Positions 23,990 through 36,375 of a DNA stretch of 64,000 nucleotides are shown piece by piece (position 1 is the stretch's first letter; every line of letters starts with the position of its first letter). The notes under the pieces are model-generated. The model saw nothing but the letters and a program-made list of their open reading frames with translations, was not told the DNA's origin and searched no databases. This stretch comes from Melieria omissa. Lineage: Eukaryota > Arthropoda > Insecta > Diptera > Ulidiidae. Both the position numbers and the translations under genes were made by a program. The stretch is taken from the NCBI GenBank assembly GCA_963971225.1, contig OZ020269.1, forward strand, positions 97,017,040 to 97,081,039, given 5' to 3'.

Positions 23990-24310
23990 TTCATGAAATA
24001 AGTAGGTCAGCTCACAATTTTATGATGATTTCGAACGGGAGGATGGTAGCTTTTCATCGATATAAATAATTACTGCTAGAGAAATGGGAAATAAGTAAGT
24101 AAATTGTAAGACAGTATATTCTCCCGCAGGCAATAGCTGCCAAAAGAAAAAAGTGCTTTCCTTTGTTATTAATTGAGTTAATTTTGAACCAGCGACCTTC
24201 TAACTTGTGGTCATTGAGTAAATTTTGAATCTTCGACTCCTTAATTTGTGGTCACTAAGTCAACTTCGAACAAACTTGTAGTCTGAAGTTCTAACCGCTC
24301 AGTCATGTGG
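23990..24310 (-). mobile_element. Old diverged SINE copies
   Basis: Words such as atgatttcgaacggga, gctagagaaatgggaa and aatagctgccaaaagaaa echo the SINE body. They are followed by several tRNA B-box-like stretches in reverse (ttgaaccagcgacc; ttgaatcttcgactcc). The copies are highly decayed. Confidence 0.45.
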
Positions 24311-24649
24311 ACCATGATTCTTTATCTTTTTCTTTCTGAATTGCTTTCAGTTGCAGACAAAACTATGAGTAGTTGCATTAAGCCTCCACAATTCTACTTA
24401 AAGGACTTCTTGGCTTCATACAATTTCTAACACTTTCAAATTTTCAATTTGAACAATTCTTAAATCTGTCCAGTTCAAGGCCAGTGCATCCCTAACGATT
24501 GACCATCGCTATGACCCAAAGCATTTACAAATGTAAAAATATTCAACTCGAGCATTTTGAACGCCAAAATTTCACATTCAACAACCACTTGTGCAAAGTG
24601 CGTGAAGCGATAAGGAAGCCTACTTGTACCATATTCTCGAATGTGCATG

Positions 24650-26900
24650 ACTACGAAATACATAAATGCCTAAGCAGGGGTCAGCGCTGTATGGGCAGGG
24701 GGGAAGGAAACTGCGGAGGCAGAGAATGGAATGAAATCCACCCCTAAAGGAACGCAATTCGAACAGTATTTGGCACATGTGTTGCATTTGAAATGCCAAC
24801 GCACAAAAGCAACGCTACAAGGATGTGCTCTGTGTGTGTGTATGTATCCACAAGGATCTCGTGCAAGCTGGGCCGCTGTCAAGGGAGGATCACTTGCATG
24901 CTGTACAAAAGAAATATGTGGGTTTTGTAGGATGTTGTGCTGCCAGCAACTTGTGTGACCGGTGTGGCGTTCATGTTGCATGGTGGATGTTTTGGGCTGT
25001 GTTGAGTAGGGTCGGGTAGGGTAGGGTAGGTCGAGCGGAAGAGTGTTGTGTGCATTACTGTCTCTGTGTGTGTATGTGTGCAATGGTGCAGTTGCACCTG
25101 CTGTCACTGTCGCCACTGCTGCTGTTGTCGTTGCTGCTGCTGGGGCAGGTTTTTTTCCACTTTGCTCTTGTTTCGATTTCCAGTGAAATCGTGAAATACA
25201 TTTTTGTTTTCTCTTTTTTGTTTTTTTATGTGTTGTCCTCAGCGCAGATTTGCATTAATTTCGGTGCGCGCATGCGCCCTTGAATCAATGACTTTTCCGC
25301 CCACCTTCGACAGCCATCGCCAAGCACAACATAACAAAACTTAACAAAAAATCGAAACGAAATGTTGAGAGAGCAAAAAACAAAATTCCATTCCAATCAA
25401 AGCAGTTAAACTACTTTTCAATTTCAGCGCAACACCAAAACGTGCTCATATATCAAAGTAAAAAAAAGAAGTCATAATAAATGAAATGAAGAAGCAGCCA
25501 GCAGAAGAGTCACAGCCACAGCGAACAGTCATCGTCGTAAATTTTAAAAATCCCCTACCCACCCATATCGCCGAAATATAGTCGCTCCTACAACGGCAGC
25601 AAGCGACTTTAACTTCAGTTTCAGCCTCAGCGTTCGACGCTCTGATGTTGCTGATGAAGCTCATCTTGCTGCCGCTGTTGCTTCTTTTGCCTCCACTTGG
25701 TCGTTTTGTTTTGGGCCCAGCCTGCGCTGGGTTGTGCCGTGCTGTGCTGCGATGCGATGTGCTGCGATGTGGTGTGGTGTGGAGTGCAGTGGGGGGTGTA
25801 GCGTATTGGAGTGGCGCGCTTTGCCACCTTGCCTTGACGTGCCATTCCAAGCCATTCGATTGAGAGGTGCGCTTCAGGTTTCTGGCTCGTTTCGGCCGTG
25901 TCTGGCTGCGGCGACGAGTTGGCGAGTTTATTTTTCAGCTGACCAAAATACCACCTGCCGCCCATATACTCGCGCATACATATACATAAAAACGCCACCA
26001 CGCCGCCAAAAATACCCAACAACACCACAACCGCAGTCACAGACGAAAACAACAGCAGCAGCCGCAGTCATCGTCGTCGCCAAAGCAGCAGCAGCGGAGA
26101 CACCATCAACAACAACAAAAAATAGCGTCTTCTTTTTCGGCTGGTCTTTTGTAATTTTCTTTGTTTTCTTTTTGTTTTTGTGCGTTTTTATTTTGCTTTT
26201 TCAATATTTCTTGCTTTTGTTGTTGTTGCCAACTTTGCACCATCATCATTATCACCAATGCAATTATCATCATTGTTGTGCAAAATCTACAAATCGCCAT
26301 AAACCTGATCTTTACATCAAAACAGTTCAAAGAAAACCCAATGTTGAGTGCGTTTTTCTAAAAGTTATTCAATTTGTCTGTTTTGAGTTTTTTTGTTTGC
26401 CCATTCATTTTTCTTATGTTCGCTCATAATTTACTCTAAACTCACCCACCAGCCCACACAGTCAACCCGCCCGCCAGCCAGCCAGACGCTGTCACTTCTT
26501 CCGTTTCCACAACTTGGCTGCCTCTGTGCATGTCGCGCTTTCCAACGCTGTCAATTTGTCTAGTTTTGTTAGCGTATTCAAAATCGTAAACGGCCCAACC
26601 TTTAGTCAAGCGACGACCCACTCTGACAGCGCAGATAAATTGTATTTTGTCTAATGTGTTGCTGCATTAGAGGTGTCTGTGTTGGTTGTCGTTGTTGTTG
26701 TTGTTGCTGCTGTTGATTGTGCCATGGTCAGCGCTATGCCACCCACCCACATCTCGATGAATTTTGATGCTCTTATTGCGAAACGGGTTCGAGCCAGCAG
26801 TGGCGAGTCTTAACAATTGCGGCTTTTGAGTGAGGTACGCTTTGAGCAATCTGCGGGTACTTTGATGCTCTTCAGCAACACAAACTTCTAACTAAAAGTT
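24650..26900. other. GC-rich unique island with triplet repeats
   Basis: It contains gtagggtagggtagg, (CTG/TTG)n and (CAG/CAA)n tracts and TTTTG-rich stretches. Open frames overlap on both strands and give low-complexity products only. No gene is called. It may be regulatory intron of chn. Confidence 0.4.
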
Positions 26901-27414
26901 GTTCAATGTTAAATTAAGATATTTTGCGTATGTAAGCAATTGAAGAGCATTCAGACAATAAGACTTGTGGCTTGTGGTTTCAAAGCAAATAACATTTTAA
27001 TGTGTTTGCTTTGAGGTTGCAATTTTATTGATTGATCCCATAGAAAGTGAAGGTTTTCTTGTAATCTTGGATTAAGTTTGGGTGTTGGGGATACACGTTT
27101 TAGAGATTCATTAGTCTTACGATTGACGAGAACTTAAGAGCTCCTGGAATCCTACTATGTATTTATTCCATATAATTTCCATAATGTGATCCATTCCGAC
27201 TAACATTCAATCGAAGTTCTTCTATCAAAAACGATAAACGCTTAGGCCGATTTAAGACATCGTTGTGTTAAAGGTGCTAGCCTATTCCTTTAAAGCTTCC
27301 TGCTCAAAATTATACTTATGGACGATGGCGATTATTGCTTTTGACCATAGAAGTATTTATTTAGCTTAAATTGCGTGATTGCGTCTGAAGAGGCCACACT
27401 TTGGCCAGTAAACC

Positions 27415-27912
27415 TAGTGTTACCAGCTCAGGAGATTTCCTCTTAGATTTAGGAGATTCTTGGCCTTTGAGGAAAATTTTTAGGGGGAAAATATGTTTAG
27501 GAGAAAGTTTAGGAGATTTATATTTTATGTTGTATGTATGGTGATTTTTCGGATCCTTAGTAGATTTTTGGTAGATTTTCGGATAACGAAGAATGATGTA
27601 TGGGGATGACTACCAAAGCACTCTATTGAGTTTAATATTTTTAAGCTTACAAGTTTATAATGACAAAAATTAGACAACTTTTAGGAGTTTTTTTACATTT
27701 TCGGATAACGAATTTTCACAAAGTTTTTTTTTTAAACAAAAAAAACACAATTTTTAGGAGATTTTTAAATTTTCGGATAACGAAATTTAAATTTTTTTAA
27801 AACAAACAAAAGTTAGACAGACAATTTTTAGGAGATTTGTAAAATTTTTTAAAGGAAATTTCAATTATTTTTTAATTTAGGAGAAAGTAATTTCAGGTAT
27901 CTGGCAACACTG
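27415..27912. mobile_element. hAT-like MITE family 1, copy 3
   Basis: Ends TAGTGTTACCAGCTCAGG and inverted CAGTGTTGCCAGATACC are flanked by a perfect 8-bp duplication AGTAAACC (27407-27414 and 27913-27920). The interior repeats aggagattt and ttttcggataacgaa words and has no ORF. Confidence 0.9.
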
Positions 27913-28035
27913 AGTAAACCTTATTTGATCCCAAGTAAAAGGTGGGTGTGCTCCCTTTGCTTTTCTACGCGAACCAATTGAAACTATTCGCGAAATTTAC
28001 CGGTCTGTATGTTAGATAGTGAATATTTATTTACT

Positions 28036-28404
28036 AGAGTTGAGTCGTTCACGAACTATTTAGTTCTTTGGACTAATTCATTGAAGTGAAAGTGTGATCT
28101 AGTTCGACATTTTTTACTAACCACCTTTTTAGAGTTTCCTTATATTCAGTGTAACCAAATTTCCAAATTTTTTTGTTGCAATTAATAAACAATACCTAAC
28201 TTGATTGATATATAATATGCAATTTTAGGTTATGTGAGATATCTTGAATTATGTAGTGTAGAGATTTAGTTCTTTGGTCTATTGTTTTCAGGTATTGTCT
28301 TAAAATAACTTTACATTTCTACTGAACTAAAAGGAACTAGTTCATTTACCTGATTTGAACTACATTCTTTGATCACTAAAATGAACTAAACTACTCAACT
28401 CTAG
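28036..28404. mobile_element. hAT-like MITE family 3
   Basis: Terminal inverted words are AGAGTTGAGTCGTTCACGAA and, at the right end reversed, CTAGAGTTGAGTAGTTTAGT. The 8-bp flank TATTTACT is repeated (28028-28035 and 28405-28412). The interior has repeated tagttc/gaacta words. The two ends differ by two bases in length, so the exact left boundary is uncertain. Confidence 0.72.
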
Positions 28405-28486
28405 TATTTACTAACATAATTGTAGCCATTCTCGATAATAATTGTAGCCAACCTCGCGCGCTAACTTCTCAACACCAAAGGCCTTA

Positions 28487-29126
28487 GGGGCCGTTCAAAT
28501 ATTACGTAAGCAGATTTATTACAATTATTTACCCCCCGATCCCCCTTGTCAACAAAAGTAAGCAAAGCTCTTACTCCCTCCCCCCATGCTTACGTAAACA
28601 TTTTTCAATTAAAAATGTATTTTTTTATATTATAATTATAATGTTATAATTATAATTTTAAAAATAAGAAAATAGATCTAGGATAGAGATTAGATTTTAC
28701 TGATACAGTACTCAACATAGAGTAAGGGACAAAAATATTATAATCTTACGAACATAACAAACTTATTTTAAATTTTTGGTACACATATTAAATTCAAATT
28801 AACAGTCTTCAGTCCATGAAACCCGAATCCTTGATTCTAAGTTTTCGATGACATTGGATTGCTTGGATTGCTGCTCAGTGTTGTGAGTCTGCTCACTTTC
28901 ATCCGATTTTGGAATGTCTACGTCGTTCTCATCGAGCCATTCAACATCATGGTGCTCTAAATTTTGAATAATGCACATCAGCACCATTGCCATTCGTGTA
29001 AAAAAGTAAATAACTACGGATGACGTAATCATCATCTAGACTCCCCTACCCCCCATGTCATCCAAAATAAGCAAAACAAAGACCCCCCACCCCTCCATAG
29101 TGCTTACGTAATACTTGAACGGCCCC
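28487..29126 (-). mobile_element. PIF/Harbinger-like (or ISL2EU-like) short element
   Basis: Inverted ends GGGGCCGTTCAA(A/G)TATTACG continue to about 26 bp with one mismatch. The 3-bp duplication TTA (28484-28486, 29127-29129) suits PIF/Harbinger. Inside, a minus-strand frame (28799-29035) has the acidic text WLDENDVDIPKSDESEQ, too short for a transposase. The C-rich arms (ccccctacccc...) are symmetrical. Superfamily assignment rests only on the ends and the duplication size. Confidence 0.75.
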
Positions 29127-29715
29127 TTAGGTTCGTTTTCTAGCTCGAGCTGGTGAAACAGTTCTCTACTTTTATCACAAAGCAACATTAACCCTTTCGC
29201 TATAGGTTTTTACTGGGGAAAGTTAAAGTCTGAATTTTATCGATTTAGGCGTTTCCATTCCATAAAAATTGTTTTTATTTTTATTACCTAACAATTTTTT
29301 TTAGAAAGGCTGTGATAATTACTTAAAATTAAAATTTTTTGGCATAACTAAAAATCAAGTATTTCTTGAAGGAAAAAGTCCAAATAAAGTTTTCTTATTT
29401 TTTCTGCTTCTTCTTCATTTACTATGTAAAGATATTGCATTAAAAAACTTGTATATTTCTCCTCTTTAAACTTAACTTAATTTTGTATTATTTCCAAAAA
29501 TTCAAATTATTCTAAGGTAGAACAAAAAATGTAGTTTTGACACCATAAATGGTTCAGACTTCTACAATTTAGCATGTTGCCGTTAACCGTCACTACCGTC
29601 ACCTGTTGCCATAATTCTGCTTCAGAGCAAATAAAAACTACACAATTAATAAAATAATGTCAGTGGTCAGAAAACATTTCGAAACAGTAATCAAAACTAC
29701 CAAATTTTAGTTTAG

Positions 29716-29950
29716 TTAACGGGAAACTCGTTTTTTCTTTCGGTGGCTGTTCTCTCAGCTGGAAATGGCAAACCTCTGAGAGTAAAAATTGCCTATGAAA
29801 AGCTCCCAACCTGCCGTTCGGAACCGGCATAAAATTGTAGGTCCCTTCCACCCGCGTACAAATTCACACGCACAACACGGGTGGTTGCGGGAAGCTAGGC
29901 CTTAGTCTCGCGTAAGCGGGCTGTCGTGCCAGTCAATTATTATTATTAGT
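29716..29950 (+). mobile_element. tRNA-derived SINE, copy D, 5'-truncated
   Basis: It starts at taacgggaaactcgtt, inside the SINE body, and runs to the (ATT)n tail. It is nearly identical to positions 5120-5355 of copy A. The missing tRNA head is typical of target-primed reverse transcription. Confidence 0.88.
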
Positions 29951-29983
29951 TATTTCCTGCTTGGGCGACAGCATCCCAAAGAA

Positions 29984-30069
29984 CATATCGTCGCCTGAGA
30001 AAATGATTGTCGTATGTGCTATTAAACTCAATGGAACATACGACATTCGTTTTTTGCGGCGACGATATG
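29984..30069. repeat. Short palindromic hairpin repeat, copy 2
   Basis: CATATCGTCGCC (29984) pairs with GGCGACGATATG (30069), with an inner stem GTCGTATGT / ACATACGAC. This is the same unit as 185-263 with a more perfect outer stem. Confidence 0.65.
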
Positions 30070-30165
30070 TCTTTATTTTGGTGTTAAGTCGAGTTTCAAA
30101 CCCACCACATTTGTAGTCCAAAATTCTAACCCCCTGAGCCAGTCGACTATTTTTCTCTGGACACA
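30070..30165 (-). mobile_element. tRNA-like SINE head
   Basis: On the minus strand, CTGGCTCAGGGGGTTAGAAT (A-box-like) is followed by GGTGGGTTTGAAACTCGAC (B-box-like). Acceptor stem pairing is absent, so it is a SINE relic and not a tRNA gene. Confidence 0.5.
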
Positions 30166-30369
30166 TTTTTCTGAATTGGTTTCAGTTGCAGATAAAACTA
30201 TCAAAGATAAAAAAATACTTTAATCGAATGAACTATCAATGACCTTTCCTCTCTTTCACATTTTCATATTTCTATCGCCGTCAAAGCATCTCTATGCATC
30301 TCTATGAATTCTTAACCCCACATGAACCAAGGATTTGATTTCATAAAATACAAATATTCAACTATCAAA

Positions 30370-32900
30370 TTACCTTCGATAAGCTGAGCGGCCGACAACA
30401 TCCGGCAATTATACACAATTACGTCAATAATTCACCCCAACTCCCGGCAACAACTCCCACTCCCGCGCCCACACACACACAAATGCAAACGCTCGCATAT
30501 CAAAACCCACACAAACTCCCCCTCAATACTACCACAACAACAACGACGACCAACTGAAACGATCAACGTTCCAGCACATTAACTCGCGCGCCGCGCACAC
30601 ACGATCGCCGCACTCATCAATACGCGCCCTCCGCACATGAAATCATGTTGGAAGTTTTCAATGCGGCCCCGCGCACAGCAACTGGACGCGATAACGACGC
30701 GCGGTGATTTGGCCTTTCACCGCGCCGACACCGTCCACAGCGGCAGCAGCAACGGCGACTGCAGCGTTGGTTCATGAAAATGTACGCACTCCACACCAGT
30801 CGACGGCGGCGGCGGCAACAGCCCACGCCACTCCATGCCGCTGCGCTCGTTAGACGCACAGCTTGTTCGAAGTAATCGGCGGGAGGAGGGGGAGGGAATC
30901 GCTCGTTCGCTCGCTCACCCTGGGCTGGCGAAATGATGTCGTGCGGGCGCAAATGTTAGGCGCGCGTGTGTATGAATTGCTGTGCGATGTGTCTGTGGCG
31001 CGGTGGGGTTTGGGTGGTTAGCTTGTAATGTTTGTTGTTGTTGTGGCTGCTGTGGGCTGGCTAGCAACTGTCGCAAGTGTCAGACTTTGTGACAGTCAAA
31101 TGAGTAAAGTGCGAAAATGCTGTCGCCTGTTGCTGCGGCTGCACACAAATTTTTTGTGAATTTCGCCACAAATAAATGTGCGTTGGCTTGCATGAATATT
31201 AAATCGACGTCTGTGTGTATGTGTGTGTGTGTGTGTGTTCGATCGTATAAATTTGCCATCGGCATGTGGGGTTTCGTTGCGAAATGAGTGCCCACCCGTT
31301 CTCGAACGCACCCACCAGTCCGCACGTTTTCATCTTTGCTTTGGGCATTTTTCTGCTGTGCTGTTTTGTTGAGCGCCAGCAACAACAACCACACAACGTC
31401 CACACTTGATCATTAATAACAGCGGCAAAAAAGCGGCCGCCGCAACAACAATAAACACGCACATTGAACGTTGAAAACAACACAACCACAACAACAAACC
31501 CAACAACCGGCCGGCCGACCGACCAACCCACCGAAAAGCAATCAGCGCCGTCGTCGTGATGTTTGGCACGACAAATACCATAATTTTGACGCGCTATATG
31601 TGCGTTTTTCTTTTGGTTATTTGTTGTTGTTGTTTTATTTGAGTGTTATTTCTGTGTTGTGTAGTGCTTTGCCTCCTACCATCGGACGGCAGCTGATCGC
31701 CGCCAGTCGATGTCACATGCAATGTCAATTGTGAGTTGTGGCAGTGCCTGGTTTTCGCTGCCACCACCATTAACCAACCAACCACCACCAACGCCATTAA
31801 CCAGCGCCGCCACCGACGCTGATTGCAATCATCATCAGCAACGGCGCACAGCGCAATCACCCGGCAAGGGACAGCAGCCGTTGCCGAGACGGGCGGCTCT
31901 GGCGACAACGACAACAAACACCCTAAACGCAGCACCACACCAGCGCCACCAATCGCGTGCACAAGGCAACGCACAGCACTGTGCCGGCACTCAACCGCCA
32001 ACCGGTTTTTTTGCTTTCTGCTCCCCGCCTGCCCACAGCGCGCCGTGCGGCCGACCAGCCAGCCAGCTGCCCATTTGCCGCAGGCGTTGTGTGATCTGCC
32101 GTTTCAACGCACTGCTGAAGATCACAAAATTCTGGCGTCTGCCTATATTAATGCTGTTGTTGTTATTTTGGCTTACGCGCCCATTTTCAGCCCACTCGCG
32201 CTGGCGTTGTTGTGTGCTTTTGCTTTTTTGTTTATTTTTCTTTGTCTGCTCTTTCGGTCGGTGGCGTTGTTGTTGACGGATGTTGGTTATTTTTGCGCGG
32301 TTTTTTCAGCTGACTTGTTGTTGTTGTTATTTTCACTCTGCACTCGCCAAGTGCTGTGTTTGGTGACGTATGTTGTTGTTATTGTTGTTATTATTGCTGT
32401 TGGTGTTGTCGCTTTTCTGATTTTACTGCTCTTTGCGCATTTTGTTCAATGTTGTGTGTGTGTGTGTGTGTGCGTTTCACTGGCGCTGGCGTCTTTGTTG
32501 TTGCTGTTGTTGGTCTTTTGTTTTTGTAGCTGACTGCGCGCATCGTTGGGGTTTTTGGGTTGGGTGCGTTTGATTTTGCCTCCCACCCTCTCGACAGTTT
32601 CTTGCACTGGCTGCGCAATTTGTTGCTGTCGCGGCAGTTGTTGTTTCTTGTTTTTTTTTTGTTTTTGTTGCCTGAAAAATGTTGCTGGCATACGAGTTGC
32701 GCCCGCATAATGGACCGTAATGTGCGCATCCTGTTTGTTTGCATTCGTCTGGTGACATTAATGCTGCATCAGCACTAATGGCTCGCCGCCCACTATTTCG
32801 CTCGAAAACCGAGTCGTAAAGTTAATGCTCGCCAGAAGACGCCACAATTTGAGGTTAATGTGAATGCAAAAAATTAAATTCATTGAAACTGTAATGCAGC
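30370..32900. other. GC-rich unique island with (TG)n and TTG tracts
   Basis: The block holds dinucleotide runs at about 31211-31240 and 32453-32473 and long TTG/GTT tracts. Frames are open but low-complexity on both strands. No gene is called; it is probable regulatory sequence upstream of chn. Confidence 0.4.
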
Positions 32901-33054
32901 GACAGTTTAGTTTGAAAATGGCGCCACCGCTGGGACTAAGAGTAAGCGGTCATTGTGAGCTTTGAACAGCAAAGTCACTTAGAAACCAGTTGTTTTTGGA
33001 TGATTTGAATCGTTAGGAAAGTAGAGCAGAGTCTAATTTTCTATAGTTTGTCAA

Positions 33055-34228
33055 AGGTTTTCTTAGATCTTTTTATTAGATCTGTTTGTTGGATCTTTTT
33101 GTTGGATGCCTTGGATCTGTTTGTGGGATGCCTTGGATCTTTTTGCTGGATCTCTTGGATGTTTTGGTTGGATCTCTTGGATCTTTTTGTTGGATCTTTT
33201 GGATCTTGTTGTTGGATCTCATGAATCTTTTTGTTGGATCTCTTGGATGTTTTGGTTGGATCTCTTGGATCTTTTCGTTGGATCTCTTGAATCTTTTCCT
33301 TGGATCTTTTTGTTGGATCTCTTGGATCTTTTTGTTGGATATCTTGGATCTTTTTGTTGGATCTCTTGGATCTTTTTGTTGGATCTCTTGGATCTTCTTT
33401 CTTGGACTATTTTTAGATCTTTTTCTTGGATCTTTTTAGAAATCTATCTTAGATCATTTTCTTAGAAAACTATTTTAGATCTGTTTCTTAGAAATCTATC
33501 TTAGACCTTTTTCTTAGATCTTTTTTGAATCTTTTTCTTGGATCTTTTTCTTGATATTTTTCTTAAAAATCTATCTTAGATCTTTTTCTTAAAAATCTAT
33601 CTTAGATCTTTTTCTTAGAAATCTATCTTAAATCTTTTTTAGAAATCTATCTTAAACTTTTTCTTAGATATTTTCTTAGCCCTTTTTCTTCCATTTTTTT
33701 CTTAGATCTTTTTTTGGATCTTTTTCTTGATATTTTTCTTAGATCTTTTTCTCAGATGTTTTTCTTGGATCTTTTTCTTAGATCTTTTTCTTGGATCTTT
33801 TTCTTAGATGTTTTTCTTGGATTTTTTTCTTAGAACTTTTTCTTAGATCCTTTTCTTAGATCTTTTTCTTGGATGTTTTATTAGAAATCTATCTTGGATC
33901 TTTTTCTTAGAAATCTATCTAAGATCTTTTTCTTAGACATCTATCTAAGATCTTTTCTTAGAAATCTATTTAAGATATTTTCCTTAGAAATCTATCTAAG
34001 ATATTTTTATTAGAAATTTATCTAAGATCTTTTTCTTAAAAATCTATCTAAGATATTTTTCTTAGAAATCTATCTAAGAGCTTTTTCTTAGAAATCTATC
34101 TTAGATGTTTTTATTAGAAATCTATCTTGGATCTTTTTCTTAGAAATCTATCTTAGATATTTTTTTAAGAAATCTATCTTAAATATTTTTCTTAGATCCT
34201 TTTCTTAGAAATCTATCTTAGATATTTT
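33055..34228. repeat. GGATCTTTTT-type minisatellite, about 1.2 kb
   Basis: It begins with tandem ttggatctttttgttggatc units. The array then drifts to ttagaaatctatcttagatc units and finally to atctaagat. The open frame across 33086-33439 (repeats of the type LDLLDLFVGSLG) follows from the repeat and is not a gene. Confidence 0.92.
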
Positions 34229-34252
34229 TCTAAGATAGATAGATAGATAGAC

Positions 34253-34320
<68 letters not shown>

Positions 34321-34350
34321 GAATAGATAGATAAATAGATAGATAGATAC
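34229..34350. repeat. (GATA)n microsatellite
   Basis: About 28 units of agat/gata, with a few interruptions, directly continue the minisatellite to the left. Confidence 0.97.
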
Positions 34351-34599
34351 GGCTCTACCACTTTCTATGAAGATTTTTCACTTTTTAGGTTCAGTTAGGT
34401 TATGGTAGCTGGCAACGCTGGTTCCAACACTGGGATCTTTTTTTTGTATTCTGTATTTTCTTCTTCTTCAGCTTCTTTCAAAAAGTCTGTTACAGAAGTG
34501 AATATTTCTCATTTTTGAGTTTAATATCTGCGATTTTTTTTGAGGTTAAGTACATTTTTTTTTAATCTCTAACCTTAAATCTTTTGGAAACATCTTCCA

Positions 34600-35930
34600 A
34601 GCAGATTCGTTAGTAGATCTGCCATTAAGCTCTATCAAGCGTGTGTGCTATAAAACTTGAATCAAAGGAGAAAAAAATGTGGGTGATCTTGACTTTTTGG
34701 GCTGCACCCAGCAGACAAACGCCGCAAGACACCAAAAAGATTGCAAATACAGCAAGTTGTGTTGAGTCGATTCGAGCGAAACCAAGCCAAACGAAAGACG
34801 ACATGGAACACCGAACGCCCCCACACTGTGAAGTGTGTGCAAACTGGCAGCGACCAGAATGCTTGAGCTCAAAAAAAGGGGGACACACACAGCACAAAAT
34901 AAGCGCAAACAGCAGCGCCACCTTCCACAACAATAGCAACAACAACAATAACAGCAACTTGGGCGCTCTGTTGCTGCGAGGGAGAGAACACGTTTTGATA
35001 AAAATAACAAACAGCCAGAGAAATAGCAACAAAGACGAAATGAAGACAATGTCGCCAAAGTGGGCGAGTGTCGCCACACCAAACAGTCAGCCAGCCAGCC
35101 AGCCAGCATGCATGCATACAGTCAGTCTGGCTGACTGACTGCCAGCCAGTGGTGGTGGCTGTGGGTCCAAAACGTCAACCAAACCGCCTGTCCAACAGTC
35201 ACCAACAATAACAAACGCACCAGAGCAGCATTGAAAACAAATCATCTGTTTTTATGTCGCACAAACTTCGCGGGCTCGTTGTTATTTCTTGTTGTTGTTG
35301 TTATTGTTTTTGTTGCCCATTTTTATTTTGTGGTGTATGCGCGCATCCACCCACTTTAGATATCTCGTCGCTAAGCCAATGCAAAAGACACGTTCGCAGA
35401 AACCGTTGAACGAACATAAAAAAACAACAACAACAACAACGATGCCAAAGACGCAACGAACGCGCATGGTGCGGTGCGGCATTCATGGAAGATGATGGGC
35501 TGCTTTTGGTGGTCGAGAGTTGGGTTGGGTTGGGTTGAGTCTGAGTTTGAGTTTGATTTTGTTGGTTTTCGAACGTTGGTGTGCTGCTTTGTTTGAGAAG
35601 GCAGCGGCAATTTCGTGGACTGGCGGCATACAACAAAGCCACCAGCTGCCGCATCATTAACCAAAAAGGAAGAGCAAAACTCAACTAAGAGAAGACGAAA
35701 GCAACAACGAAAAAAAAACCGACAAAAATCGCTGAATAAAAATAAACACAACGACCTGCAATAACAACAACAACAATTCGCTGTTGACAATTTGTCTTGG
35801 GAGTTTATGGTGCGGCGAATGGGTTGGCTGACTGGCTGGCGGTCCTGTCGTTGCCAGTCGGCGACATTGTTGTGTTGTGTGCAGAGCTGAGCAGGAAATT
35901 TGCAAAACATTCAACAGGTCCGCGAGTTCA
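34600..35930. other. GC-mixed island with CAA/TTG and CAGC repeats
   Basis: cagccagccagccagc at 35090 and opposing CAA and TTG tracts dominate. Frames on both strands are low-complexity. No gene is called. Confidence 0.38.
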
Positions 35931-35959
35931 TATGAAAGTTGAGTCATTTCGAGTGAACA

Positions 35960-36375
35960 AAAAGAAGAATAAGTTTGACTATCATGCAGTCAACTTTATA
36001 TTAAATTTTAGTTGTTAAATTTATTTGATTGGCAATACAAATTTGTATTATTTTATTAATTTATTTTGTATTTTTTTTTTAATTTTTAAATTTTTATTTT
36101 TATTTTTTTTTTATTTTCTTTTATTCAATTTTGAATGTCTTCAAAAAATGATTTTTAGTGGATTACATATGAATGTCAGAAAAATAAGTTTGACTATCTT
36201 GCAGCCAACTTTTTATAAAATTTTAGTAGTTAAATTTTTTTTTTCTCATTTTTTTATTTTTATTATTATTTTGTAATTTTATTTTTATTTTTATTAATTT
36301 TTTATTTTCTTTTATACAAGTTCGAATGTCTTCTAAAAATTATTTTTACTAGACTACATATGAATGTCATTGGTG
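35960..36375. repeat. 214-bp tandem duplication, T-rich
   Basis: aagtttgactat(c/t)... at 35971 recurs at 36185, followed each time by a T/A-rich tract, ttgaatgtctt and ctacatatgaatgtca. There are two copies. Confidence 0.75.

Noticed and set aside
29188..29210. ttaaccctttcgctatagg as another TTAA element
   Set aside because: Only a left end is visible; no inverted partner with TTAA was found nearby.
31594..32744. Open frames over 100 codons on both strands
   Set aside because: Low-complexity translation of GTT/TTG repeats; no recognisable protein and no splice context.
33086..33465. Open frames encoding LDLLDLFVGSLG-type repeats
   Set aside because: They arise from the GGATCTTTTT minisatellite, and two registers are open over the same repeat.
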